Source: Bacteroidota bacterium (lineage in GTDB: Bacteria; Bacteroidota; Bacteroidia; Bacteroidales; Prolixibacteraceae). From it: DNA of 9,393 nt. Numbering within the stretch: position 1 is the first letter of the stretch; every line of letters starts with the position of its first letter. Below are positions 1-7,140 of this stretch, in pieces. The position numbers and the translations under genes are program-made. The stretch is from NCBI GenBank assembly GCA_030691295.1, contig JAUYEQ010000149.1, positions 1 through 9,393 of the forward strand, given 5' to 3'. The notes beneath the pieces are model-generated. The model had not been told where the DNA came from. It searched no databases and saw only the letters and a list, made by a program, of their open reading frames with translations.

Positions 1-554
1 GATTTTTCACCCATTCCGTAAAAAAGCATGTCGGCACGCGAATCCACCAAGATTGAAGGTTTCAGCTTGTCGCTCCAGTAATCGTAATGGGTAACACGCC
101 GCAGCGAAGCTTCAATTCCTCCTACCACCAGCGGAACATCGGGATACAAATCTTTCAGGATATTGCAGTAAACAGTTGCGGCGTAATCGGGGCGTTGGCC
201 AGCCTTTCCACCGGGCGTGTAGGCATCATTCGAGCGTTTTCGCTTGTTGGCCGTGTAATGGTTCACCATCGAATCCATATTTCCGGCGGTAACCGCAAAA
301 TACAAATTGGGTTTGCCCAGTTTTTTGAAATCGCGCAAGTCGTCCTGCCAATTGGGTTGTGGCACAATAGCCACTTTTAAACCTTCTGCTTCCAGTATTC
401 TTCCAATTACTGCGGCTCCAAACGACGGATGATCGACATAAGCGTCGCCGGTAAAAAAAATGATATCGACACTGTCCCAACCCCGCGATTCAATCTCTTT
501 TTTGGTTGTAGGCAACCAATCGTTGATATCGTATTTTTGATATAGAATATTCAA
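1..554 (-). CDS. ygiQ: YgiQ-family radical SAM protein, N-terminal part (cut by window edge)
   Basis: Reading the minus strand from 554 gives 184 uninterrupted codons running off the left edge. Conserved YgiQ (UPF0313) N-terminal blocks are visible: RGWDSVD at residues 24-30, [12 protein letters not shown] at 35-46, GGIEASLRR at 145-153, then a YDYWSD segment and [14 protein letters not shown] near the end. Full-length relatives are about 600-740 residues, so the radical SAM core with its CxxxCxxC cluster motif lies outside the window and is not seen. The family is a cytoplasmic iron-sulfur radical SAM group; its substrate is, to my knowledge, unsettled. An in-frame stop at 567-569 leaves no ATG before the conserved region, so the TTG at 552-554 is the likely start. 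The gene is divergent from the acyltransferase gene. The family call is firm; the start is inferred. Confidence 0.9.
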   Translation of the reverse strand, partial: MNILYQKYDINDWLPTTKKEIESRGWDSVDIIFFTGDAYVDHPSFGAAVIGRILEAEGLKVAIVPQPNWQDDLRDFKKLGKPNLYFAVTAGNMDSMVNHYTANKRKRSNDAYTPGGKAGQRPDYAATVYCNILKDLYPDVPLVVGGIEASLRRVTHYDYWSDKLKPSILVDSRADMLFYGMGEK

Positions 555-642
555 TTTATTAATTTTTTAATGCGAATTACGCTATTACTTTGACAAATGA
601 CCAAATAAAATGTTCATTTTTAAGAATTCTTTTTTATTTATC

Positions 643-2454
643 ATGGAACTATTCAAACCAAAGGATTTTCTGAAAGCCAACCCCAAACTTAGTTTTCTTG
701 GTGGTGAACATTTCGCCCGTTTTCTGATGTTGATGTTGCGTTTCGATAAGCTGAACCGTGTTTACAACAAGATCGGAGCTAAAAAAGGGCTTGAATTTGT
801 TGAGGAACTACTTGCTATTCTGTCGATTAATTATGAATTTGACAGCGAGGTTTTGCTGAAACGGATTCCAAAATCAGGGCCGTGTATTCTTGTCTCAAAT
901 CATCCGTTTGGCGGTTTGGAGTCGATTTTACTGATTAAAATTCTTAGCCCGCTGCGCACCGACATTAAAATTGTTTCCACTCAATTGTTGCAGAGGATAG
1001 ATCCGATCAGTGAATTTTTTCTTGAAGAAGATCCTTTCCGGAAAACGGCGGATAAACGGGCAATTGCAATTGGTCAGGAACAGGCTTCCGAACACCTCGG
1101 AAATGGGGGAATTCTTTGTGTTTTTCCGGCAGGCGATGTTTCGCAATTTGATGATTTTATGGTACTTTCCGACAAACAATGGCAATACACTGCCCTGAAA
1201 TTTATCAAGCAGCAGAAAGTTCCGGTTGTTCCGGTTCATTTTCAGGGCAATAACAGCAGATTATTTTATATGTTGGGAAGGATTCATTCTTCCTTGAGCC
1301 AAATGAAGCTTCCGACTGAAATATTGTATCAGCGGAAGAAAGCGGTCAAGATCAGGATTGGATACAGTATTACAGTTTCTGAACAGGATAAATTTGCGGA
1401 TATTTACCAGTATGGCAGGTTTCTACGTGCCCGTACTTATTGTTTGTATTCGAAAATTGAAGTAAAGAATTTCTTTAATTATACGATCAAACGGCAGCAA
1501 AAAGTTGAACCCATTGCTGAACCCTTGCCAATTGATAAAATCAGGAAGGAAATTAATGACCTGACACGCGAATATCTACTTTTCAAGCTTAAAAATTACA
1601 CCATTTATTGTGCCCCCTCAAAGCGAATTCCCAATGTTTTGCTTGAAATTGGGCGGCTTCGTGAAATTACTTTTCGTCAGGTGGGCGAGGGAACCAACCG
1701 GAGCATTGATTTGGACGAATTCGATTTGTATTACCACCAGATGTTTATCTGGGATACCGAAGCCGAAATGATCGTGGGCGCTTACCGGATTGGAAAAGGC
1801 GCCGAAATAATTCACAAATACGGTATCCGCGGTTTTTATGTGCAAAGTTTATTCAAGTTGAAAGACGAACTTCAGGATATGTTAAAGCAAACCATGGAGT
1901 TAGGACGTTCATTTATAGTTAAGGATTATCAGAGAAAACCTATTCCATTGTTTCTTTTATGGAAAGGAATCCTGTATTTTATCCTGAAGAATCCTGAATA
2001 TCGCTATCTGATGGGGCCGGTGAGTATCAGCGACGATTACTCAGCCACTTCAAAAGATTTGATTATCAGATTTATCATGACACATCATTACGATTGGAAA
2101 CTTGCCCGAAGTATTACACCGCGCAACGCTTACAAGTTCAAAACCGTTGATCCGAATCTGAATGTTTTGATGGAAACGATGGATGCCGATATCAACTCGC
2201 TTGATAAGTTTATTGGCGATGTGGATGAGATGAATTCGGGATTGCCTGTGCTCCTGAAAAAGTACATTAAACTGAACGCGAAAATCATCGGTTTTAATGT
2301 CGATCCAAAATTCAATAACTGCCTGGACGGACTGATGGCGCTCGATTTGTGCGATATTCCGCAAAACACAATTGAATCATTGTCTAAAGAATCCAACGAT
2401 GGCTCAATTCTGCAGCAATTCTATTCCAATCGGGAGAAGAGGGATATTGAATAG
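643..2454 (+). CDS. Bifunctional acyltransferase: PlsC-like domain plus OlsB-like GNAT domain (OlsF/Gls-type aminolipid synthesis)
   Basis: The 603-residue protein joins two acyltransferase modules. The N-terminal half has PlsC-type blocks: SNHPFGGLES around His87, FPAGD at 161-165 (the FPxG block) and VPVVPVHFQG from 193. The C-terminal half, from about residue 340 (REITFRQVGEG), is an OlsB-like GNAT region with GAYRIGKG, LGRS at 420-423 and YLMGPVSIS at 455-463. In known families the GNAT part N-acylates an amino acid and the PlsC part O-acylates the product, giving ornithine lipids (OlsF) or, from split genes, glycine lipids (GlsB/GlsA). The amino acid used here cannot be read from sequence. 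No signal peptide is seen, so it probably acts at the inner face of the membrane. I prefer ATG 643 because an ATG at 610 would add an AT-rich, Phe-rich leader (11 residues) without family similarity. A weak promoter-like TTACTTTG lies at 585-592. Confidence 0.85.
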   Translation: MELFKPKDFLKANPKLSFLGGEHFARFLMLMLRFDKLNRVYNKIGAKKGLEFVEELLAILSINYEFDSEVLLKRIPKSGPCILVSNHPFGGLESILLIKILSPLRTDIKIVSTQLLQRIDPISEFFLEEDPFRKTADKRAIAIGQEQASEHLGNGGILCVFPAGDVSQFDDFMVLSDKQWQYTALKFIKQQKVPVVPVHFQGNNSRLFYMLGRIHSSLSQMKLPTEILYQRKKAVKIRIGYSITVSEQDKFADIYQYGRFLRARTYCLYSKIEVKNFFNYTIKRQQKVEPIAEPLPIDKIRKEINDLTREYLLFKLKNYTIYCAPSKRIPNVLLEIGRLREITFRQVGEGTNRSIDLDEFDLYYHQMFIWDTEAEMIVGAYRIGKGAEIIHKYGIRGFYVQSLFKLKDELQDMLKQTMELGRSFIVKDYQRKPIPLFLLWKGILYFILKNPEYRYLMGPVSISDDYSATSKDLIIRFIMTHHYDWKLARSITPRNAYKFKTVDPNLNVLMETMDADINSLDKFIGDVDEMNSGLPVLLKKYIKLNAKIIGFNVDPKFNNCLDGLMALDLCDIPQNTIESLSKESNDGSILQQFYSNREKRDIE

Positions 2455-2457
2455 CTT

Positions 2458-2481
2458 TTTATTTCTTGAAAATGAAATAAA
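2458..2481. terminator. AT-rich hairpin at a convergent gene junction, possible terminator
   Basis: TTTATTTC (2458-2465) and GAAATAAA (2474-2481) form a perfect 8-bp stem with an 8-nt loop. The stem begins four bases after the stop of the acyltransferase gene and includes the stop codon of the minus-strand DUF486 gene. Position suits a shared bidirectional terminator, but seven of the eight pairs are A-T, so it would be weak and may be chance. Confidence 0.25.
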
Positions 2482-2833
2482 CGGCAAGTATCAAAAATAC
2501 GAATCCGATAAGATGGTTGAGTCTGAAGTTTTCGTTCTTGAAAAACAGAAGTGAAAATACGGTGAAAATCAGCAATGTTGTAACCTCCTGAATTACTTTT
2601 AACTCGATTAGTGAGAAGGGGCCGCCATTACCGTTATATCCAATTCTGTTGGCCGGTACCTGAAAGGCGTATTCAAAAAGTGCGATTCCCCAACTAACCA
2701 GAACTATTGAGATGATGCCAAGTTTGCTGAACCATTTTAATTCACCAAATTTCAGGTGCCCATACCAGGCTAAGGTCATGAATGAGTTGGACAGTATTAA
2801 CAAAACAATGGTGGTAATTCCTTTGAGGTTCAT
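2459..2833 (-). CDS. DMT/DUF486-family small integral membrane protein
   Basis: This 124-residue protein is almost wholly hydrophobic. Four membrane segments are likely at about residues 5-24, 38-57, 83-98 and 105-122. Signature stretches of the DUF486 (DMT family) group are present: MTLAWYGHLKF near 19-29, FEYAFQVPANRIG at 53-65, LKVIQE at 78-83 and RLNHLIGF at 104-111. Its length is normal for the family, which consists of small drug/metabolite-transporter-like proteins with no established substrate. It starts at ATG 2831-2833 and is divergent from the dehydrogenase lipoprotein gene (83 bp apart). It ends four bases from the stop of the convergent acyltransferase gene, so the two transcripts must collide or overlap. 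Family assignment is confident; function is unknown. Confidence 0.88.
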   Translation of the reverse strand: MNLKGITTIVLLILSNSFMTLAWYGHLKFGELKWFSKLGIISIVLVSWGIALFEYAFQVPANRIGYNGNGGPFSLIELKVIQEVTTLLIFTVFSLLFFKNENFRLNHLIGFVFLILAVYFIFKK

Positions 2834-2856
2834 CTTTGTAGGTATAAAAAAAATAG

Positions 2857-2888
2857 TTGGCGAAAATAAGCAATAATGCTTTTCTTTG
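2857..2888 (+). promoter_or_regulatory. Candidate Bacteroidota-type promoter for the dehydrogenase-cytochrome unit
   Basis: TTG at 2857-2859 and TTTCTTTG at 2881-2888 are separated by 21 bases. This approximates the Bacteroidota pattern of a TTTG -33 element and a TAnnTTTG -7 element, with one mismatch in the latter. It would put transcription start near 2894, about 23 bases before ATG 2917. Pattern match only. Confidence 0.33.
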
Positions 2889-2916
2889 TTTTAAAATATT
2901 AAAAAACCAACTAATC

Positions 2917-4176
2917 ATGAGAAAAATACCCTTTTGGTTTATTGCATTGGCTTTTTTGGGAGCTTGCCAACCTGTCATACATTCGGATAAAGATAACGCC
3001 GGATTGAAACTACCTGAAGGTTTTTCGGCACTTATTTATGCTGATGATATTGGCCATGCCCGACACATTGACATAAATTCGAACGGTGATGTGTATGTTT
3101 CGCTCAACCGTGTTAAAAATGGAGGTGGAATGGTTTGCCTGCGTGATGAAAATAATGACGGCAAGGCTGATGTTATTAAATATCATAGTATTTATGACGG
3201 AACAGGCATGAAAATCCACAATGGATATGTCTATTTTGGCGCTGATACACTGATTGTTCGGTACCAATTGAAAGAAGGTGAATTGGTTCCGGATGAAAAT
3301 GCCGAAATTATTGCCGGTGGATTTACAGTGCATAATCAACATGCCACAAAACCTTTGACTTTTGATCAGGCAGGTAACATGTATGTAACAGTTGGTGCGC
3401 CATCAAATGCCTGTCAGGAACAAGATCGCACCAAAGGGTCGCCGGGGATGGATCCTTGTCCGATTCTCGAACTTCATGGTGGAATCTGGCGGTTTAAAGC
3501 TGATGTTTTGAATCAGGATCAGGCCAGAGATGGCTACCGCTATGCAACCGGCATCAGAAATGCAGTTGCAATTACCTGGAACAATACTGAAAATAAACTG
3601 TATGCCCTTCAGCACGGCAGAGACCAGCTCTCACAATTCTTTCCTGAATTATACAGCGAGGAACAAAATTCACAAATTCCTGCTGAAGAATTTCTGTTGG
3701 TTGAAGATGGATCAGATTTTGGCTGGCCTTATTGCTATTTCGATCTGGCACAGAATAAAAAAGTATTGGGTCCTGAATATGGTGGTGACGGACTGAAAGT
3801 TGAAAGATGTTCTGCCGCCGACGATCCGATCATGGCATTTCCAGCCCACACTGCCCCAAACGATGTATTGTTTTATACTGGCAATATGTTTCCTGAGAAA
3901 TATAAAAATGGAGCTTTTGTGGCATTTCATGGTTCATGGAACCGTGCGCCACAACCACAGGAAGGTTATCACGTGGTATTTGTTCCCTTTAAAGGTTCAA
4001 TTCCTTCCGGAGAATGGGAGGTTTTTGCCACTGGTTTTGCCGGTGTTGAGGTAGTGAAAAGTCCAAGAGACGCACAGCACCGTCCATGTGGATTGGCCCA
4101 GGCACCCGATGGATCACTGTTTGTAACCGACGATGTAAATGGCCGGATTTACCGGATTTTATACCAGCCAAAATAA
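2917..4176 (+). CDS. PQQ-dependent sugar (aldose/sorbosone-type) dehydrogenase lipoprotein
   Basis: The 419-residue protein opens with a lipoprotein signal: charged RK, a hydrophobic stretch and an LGAC lipobox with Cys17. ATG 2917 is chosen over an in-frame TTG at 2857 because it places this leader at the N terminus. The rest matches the six-bladed propeller of the soluble PQQ glucose/sorbosone dehydrogenase group. Landmarks are LPEGF after the leader, His139/His142 before a conserved LTFDQAGNMYVTVG strand, YATGIRN with Arg214 (the usual PQQ-contacting Arg region), GSDFGWPY, FHGSWNRAPQ from about 337, and RPCGLAQAPDGSLFVTDD from 389. The expected reaction is oxidation of an aldose or similar sugar, passing electrons from PQQ to a partner. 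It is likely envelope-anchored. A cytochrome c lipoprotein gene follows after 51 bp. No PQQ synthesis genes are seen here, so cofactor scavenging is possible. The exact substrate is unknown. Confidence 0.87.
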   Translation: MRKIPFWFIALAFLGACQPVIHSDKDNAGLKLPEGFSALIYADDIGHARHIDINSNGDVYVSLNRVKNGGGMVCLRDENNDGKADVIKYHSIYDGTGMKIHNGYVYFGADTLIVRYQLKEGELVPDENAEIIAGGFTVHNQHATKPLTFDQAGNMYVTVGAPSNACQEQDRTKGSPGMDPCPILELHGGIWRFKADVLNQDQARDGYRYATGIRNAVAITWNNTENKLYALQHGRDQLSQFFPELYSEEQNSQIPAEEFLLVEDGSDFGWPYCYFDLAQNKKVLGPEYGGDGLKVERCSAADDPIMAFPAHTAPNDVLFYTGNMFPEKYKNGAFVAFHGSWNRAPQPQEGYHVVFVPFKGSIPSGEWEVFATGFAGVEVVKSPRDAQHRPCGLAQAPDGSLFVTDDVNGRIYRILYQPK

Positions 4177-4193
4177 ACTATTTGCAAAATAGT
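4177..4193 (+). other. Short perfect hairpin between dehydrogenase and cytochrome genes
   Basis: ACTATTT (4177-4183) and AAATAGT (4187-4193) pair perfectly around a 3-nt GCA loop, directly after the dehydrogenase stop codon. No T-run follows, so it is not a classical terminator. It could act as a 3'-end stabilising or processing hairpin that sets the ratio of the two messages, or it may be chance. Confidence 0.3.
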
Positions 4194-4227
4194 GGTATCT
4201 TGACCATCGAAACCCTAAAGAAAATTG

Positions 4228-4710
4228 ATGAAACGAATATTTAATCCTTTAATTTTCAGTATTTTATTTGGTTTATCGCTCATTTCTTGCCAGAATAACG
4301 CGAAAAAGAAGAAAGTGGAGTCCGTTAGTTCAGAGCAATTGGCGAAAGAAATCTCCGAAAATTTGCCCGGTCAAACAGCTGAAATAGTTCATCCGGGGAA
4401 AGCCGTTTATACAAAATATTGCCTCACCTGTCATCAGGCAGACGGATCGGGTGTACCGGGAATGCATCCGCCACTGGGTCCGGGAAGTTGGGCGGGCAAA
4501 GATCCCAAAGAGTTAATTGCTATAATGATGAAAGGACTGAGTGGAAAAATTGAAGTAAATGGCGAAATTTACAAAGGATTTATGCCTTCTCATGCCCAAT
4601 TGACCGACCAGGAAATTGCTGACGTGTTATCCTATATGCGATCAAGTTTCGGAAATAGTTTTGATCCGGTTGATGCAGAATTGGTCAAAAAGGTTCGGAG
4701 CGGGAAGTAA
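4228..4710 (+). CDS. Monohaem cytochrome c lipoprotein
   Basis: The 160-residue protein has a lipoprotein leader ending in LISC (Cys21), then a Lys-rich linker. A class I cytochrome c domain follows, with one haem-binding CLTCH motif at 65-69 and a likely axial Met119 in GFMPSHAQL. Near the C terminus is the usual IADVLSYMRSSFGN helix. The PPLGPGSW segment after the haem motif is typical of small cytochromes that partner dehydrogenases. It should be anchored in the envelope with covalently bound haem and carry electrons toward the respiratory chain. It follows the PQQ dehydrogenase gene by 51 bp on the same strand, so it is most simply that enzyme's electron acceptor (inference). ATG 4228 is preferred over the TTG immediately before it. 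Its stop lies three bases from the stop of the convergent gamma-glutamyltransferase gene. Confidence 0.9.
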   Translation: MKRIFNPLIFSILFGLSLISCQNNAKKKKVESVSSEQLAKEISENLPGQTAEIVHPGKAVYTKYCLTCHQADGSGVPGMHPPLGPGSWAGKDPKELIAIMMKGLSGKIEVNGEIYKGFMPSHAQLTDQEIADVLSYMRSSFGNSFDPVDAELVKKVRSGK

Positions 4711-4713
4711 CTT

Positions 4714-6402
4714 TTAATATCCTGCTGCCTGTCCGTCCTTCCTCGATTCGGAAGCGCCGTAATAAACTTTGTTTTTTTCGTCCCATTTAATTGCCTGGTA
4801 ACCGCCGTAAATTCCGTTGATGTACTGAATCTGGTGGCCTTTCCCCAGCAGGTTTCGTACCGTTTCATAAGGTATTCCGCTTTCCAGATAAACGATTCCG
4901 CCGTCTGTCATTATCTCACCGGTGGGTTCGCTTGAGCCTTCATGACAAATCCTGGGAGCATCACCAGCTTCCTGAAGGTTCATCCCGAAATCAATCAGGT
5001 TAACCACCATCTGCACATGTCCCTGCGGTTGCATCGAACCGCCCATCAAACCGAAGCTGATAAAAGGCTTGCCGTTTTTTGTGATAAACGCGGGAATAAT
5101 GGTATGAAACGGCCGTTTGTGAGGTTCATATTTGTTCATGTGATTGGCATCGATGATAAACATTTCGCCCCTGTCCTGCAAAACAAATCCAAGTTTTCCG
5201 GGTGTCATTCCTGAACCCATTCCCCGGTAATTGCTTTGAATCAGCGAAACCATGTTCCCATCTTTATCAGCTGTTGTAAGGTAAATGGTATTTCCGGTTT
5301 CAAGGTTGCCTGCCGGAACACTTTTAGCCGCTTTTTCCGAATCATAAAGTTTTAATCGTTCTTTTGCATATTCTTTTGAGATAAGTGTTTGTACCGGAAT
5401 CTGATTAAAATCAGGATCGGAATAGAATTTTGCACGGTCTTCGAAAGCCAGTTTCTTTGTTTCAATGAAAGCGTGCATGTATTCTGAACTTCCGTAGCCC
5501 ATTGAAGCAATATCGAATTTTTCAAGCATATTCAATTGTTGAAGAACCGCAGTTCCCTGTCCGTTTGGCGGTAATTCCCAAACATCGTACCCACGATAGC
5601 TGGTCGAAATTGGCTCCACCCAATCAGAATGATGGTCGGCAAGGTCGCGCATACTTAAAAAACCACCTTGTTCTTTCATGTAATCAACTATTACCTGTGC
5701 CATCTCGCCTTTGTAAAAAGCATCGCGGCCACCCGTTGCAATTTTTTCGAGTGTCTCTGCCAGAAAAGGGTTCCGGAATATTTCACCTTTGGCAGGAGCT
5801 TTTCCTTCGGGCATAAAAATTTCTTTGAATCCCGGGTACTTTTGCAATTTTAAAGCGTTCGAATTCCAGTAATACGCAATTACCTCTGAAACAGGAAATC
5901 CTTCACGTGCATATGTTATAGCAGGTTTCAGGATATCAGAAACGGGTAGGTTGCCGAATTTTTTGTGCAATTCGAACCATCCGTCAACACATCCGGGAAC
6001 AGAAACCGGCAGCGGACCAAATGCTGGAATTCTTGTGATTCCATTTTTCCTGAAATAGTCAAAACTCAGATCGTAAGGCGATCTTCCGCTGGCATTCAAT
6101 CCATATAATTTTTGTGTTTTGGCATCCCAAACGATGGCAAATAAATCGCCGCCGATTCCGTTTCCGGTGGGTTCAACCAATCCGAGCACTGCGTTTGCCG
6201 CAATTGCCGCGTCGATCGCATTTCCGCCGGCTTTCAGAATATCGAGGGCAACCTGTGTGGCCAAAGGCTGACTGGTGCAAGCCATTCCATGTTGTGCAAT
6301 TACTTCGGAACGGGTGGCAAAAGGCAAACCGGTAACGCGGTCTTGTGCCGATAACGGATGAAGGACGAACAACAGAGCGGAAATTATCAGATAATTCTTC
6401 AT
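4714..6402 (-). CDS. ggt: Gamma-glutamyltransferase (glutathione hydrolase family), exported
   Basis: The 562-residue protein is of normal length for this N-terminal-nucleophile hydrolase family. A Sec signal peptide runs from residue 1 to about 19-20 (PLSAQ, cleavage near Ala19/Gln20). Conserved blocks are GGNAIDAAIAANAVLGLVEP, GNGIGGDLF, NASGRSP (the substrate-carboxylate Arg region), ELPPNGQGTAVLQQLNML and GLMGGSMQPQGHVQMVVN. The expected autocleavage site and catalytic Thr is Thr372 (codon 5287-5289) in GNTIYLTTADKDGN, leaving a small subunit of about 191 residues. The enzyme cleaves gamma-glutamyl bonds such as that of glutathione, probably in the periplasm. ATG 6402 is chosen because an in-frame ATG at 6444 would put 14 polar residues before the signal peptide. 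The MQPQGH form resembles the YwrD-like branch, so glutathione need not be the main substrate. It is convergent with the cytochrome gene. Confidence 0.92.
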   Translation of the reverse strand: MKNYLIISALLFVLHPLSAQDRVTGLPFATRSEVIAQHGMACTSQPLATQVALDILKAGGNAIDAAIAANAVLGLVEPTGNGIGGDLFAIVWDAKTQKLYGLNASGRSPYDLSFDYFRKNGITRIPAFGPLPVSVPGCVDGWFELHKKFGNLPVSDILKPAITYAREGFPVSEVIAYYWNSNALKLQKYPGFKEIFMPEGKAPAKGEIFRNPFLAETLEKIATGGRDAFYKGEMAQVIVDYMKEQGGFLSMRDLADHHSDWVEPISTSYRGYDVWELPPNGQGTAVLQQLNMLEKFDIASMGYGSSEYMHAFIETKKLAFEDRAKFYSDPDFNQIPVQTLISKEYAKERLKLYDSEKAAKSVPAGNLETGNTIYLTTADKDGNMVSLIQSNYRGMGSGMTPGKLGFVLQDRGEMFIIDANHMNKYEPHKRPFHTIIPAFITKNGKPFISFGLMGGSMQPQGHVQMVVNLIDFGMNLQEAGDAPRICHEGSSEPTGEIMTDGGIVYLESGIPYETVRNLLGKGHQIQYINGIYGGYQAIKWDEKNKVYYGASESRKDGQAAGY

Positions 6403-6507
6403 ATTAGTTTGATTTGGTAGAGTGCCTAAAGTTATAAAATTCATTTGCTGTTGTTGATAAATTAATTACAATTCTAACAGGTGAATGATGAGTAATTTTG
6501 CTAAAAT

Positions 6508-6606
6508 TGTCTGGACTGTGATTAAATGGATTAAGCAGATTCCACAGATTATTTTTATCCGACTAATCATGGAAATTTAGTAAAGTAGTTGTATAGACAT
6601 TTTTTA
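6508..6606 (+). repeat. Left copy of a palindromic TGTCTG...AGACA repeat element
   Basis: This 99-bp element begins TGTCTGGACTGTGATT (6508-6523) and ends AGACATTTTTTA (6595-6606). The first 15 bases match the start of the element at 7004 in 13 positions, and the last 12 are identical to that element's end. Internally AATCATGG (6565-6572) is the imperfect complement of the start, but about 20 extra bases separate it from the terminal TAGACA, so the right arm looks disrupted. It ends 12 bases before the GxxExxY start codon. It resembles a small non-coding palindromic repeat (MITE- or REP-like); that identity is inferred. Confidence 0.6.
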
Positions 6607-6618
6607 ATATAATATATC

Positions 6619-7017
6619 ATGGAAGAATATAAGTACAAAGACATTACAGGAAAAGTAATAGGTGCAGCCATGCAGGTACATAAAACACTTGGCAATGGAT
6701 TTCAGGAAGTCATCTATCAGAGAGCAATGGAGATTGAGATGCCTTATTTTGATTTGAATTTTAAGCGCGAGTTTGAAATGCCTATCTTTTACCGAAATCA
6801 GCAAATTGGCACTCGAAGAGTAGATTTTTTAGTTGAAGAGGTTATTTCAGTTGAACTTAAAGCAATTATCAAACTCGAAGATGTGCACCTTGCTCAAGCT
6901 ATCAACTACCTGGAAGCCTATAATATTGAAGTGGGGCTTCTGATTAATTTTGGTAGTAAAAGTCTTGAATTTAAGAGACTTATAAATACAAAGTACAAAA
7001 GAGTGTCTGAGCTGTGA
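6619..7017 (+). CDS. GxxExxY protein (PD-(D/E)XK nuclease-like, PF13366 type)
   Basis: The 132-residue protein is typical of the GxxExxY family. The name-giving motif is G27-F-Q-E30-V-I-Y33, preceded by the usual VIGAAMQVHKTLGNG helix. A PD-(D/E)XK-like core follows: Asp69 in RRVDFLVE, then Glu79 and Lys81 in VELKAI, then the HLAQAINYL helix at 90-98. The nuclease-like active-site residues therefore look intact, but to my knowledge neither activity nor role is established for the family. The gene is AT-rich compared with its flanks. It sits alone between two copies of a palindromic repeat, and its TGA stop (7015-7017) lies inside the second copy. The next gene is a broken BRO-N gene. This context suggests accessory, possibly mobile DNA rather than an operon with the housekeeping neighbours. 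Confidence 0.9.
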   Translation: MEEYKYKDITGKVIGAAMQVHKTLGNGFQEVIYQRAMEIEMPYFDLNFKREFEMPIFYRNQQIGTRRVDFLVEEVISVELKAIIKLEDVHLAQAINYLEAYNIEVGLLINFGSKSLEFKRLINTKYKRVSEL

Positions 7018-7116
7018 TAATATCTTAACTGTGATTAAACAGATAAAGAGATGGTACGGATTTTTTAATCTGCTAAATCATAAAATCTGCTAAAATCATA
7101 GTTCAGACATTTTTTA
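7004..7116 (+). repeat. Right copy of a palindromic TGTCTG...CAGACA repeat element
   Basis: This 113-bp element has imperfect terminal inverted repeats: TGTCTGAGCTGTGAT (7004-7018) pairs with ATCATAGTTCAGACA (7095-7109) at 13 of 15 positions. Inner arms 7033-7044 and 7068-7079 pair at 10 of 12, so the whole forms a long, interrupted stem. AATCTGCTAAATCAT (7067-7081) recurs almost exactly at 7084-7099 as a tandem copy. ACTGTGATTAAA (7028-7039) is identical to 6515-6526 in the left copy. The element overlaps the last five codons of the GxxExxY gene and ends 24 bases before the BRO-N gene. Confidence 0.65.
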
Positions 7117-7140
7117 CAATAACCCAAAACCGTTTTATTT

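Noticed and set aside
87..380. Plus-strand open frame over the YgiQ-family gene
   Set aside because: It lies opposite a minus-strand reading with unmistakable YgiQ motifs and shows no family features itself.
610..642. Eleven-residue N-terminal extension of the acyltransferase
   Set aside because: The AT-rich, Phe-rich leader has no domain similarity and the ATG at 643 begins the conserved-looking region. The 610 start remains possible.
2857..2916. TTG-started extension of the dehydrogenase
   Set aside because: It would bury the lipoprotein signal peptide 20 residues inside the protein; ATG 2917 puts it at the N terminus.
6403..6444. N-terminal extension of gamma-glutamyltransferase
   Set aside because: Fourteen polar residues would precede a normal Sec signal peptide that begins at ATG 6402.
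6604..6804. Minus-strand open frame opposite the GxxExxY gene
   Set aside because: It is a shadow of an AT-rich gene whose plus-strand product has full family motifs.
7004..7116. CRISPR-like array
   Set aside because: There are only two short tandem copies inside a palindrome, with no regular spacers and no cas genes.
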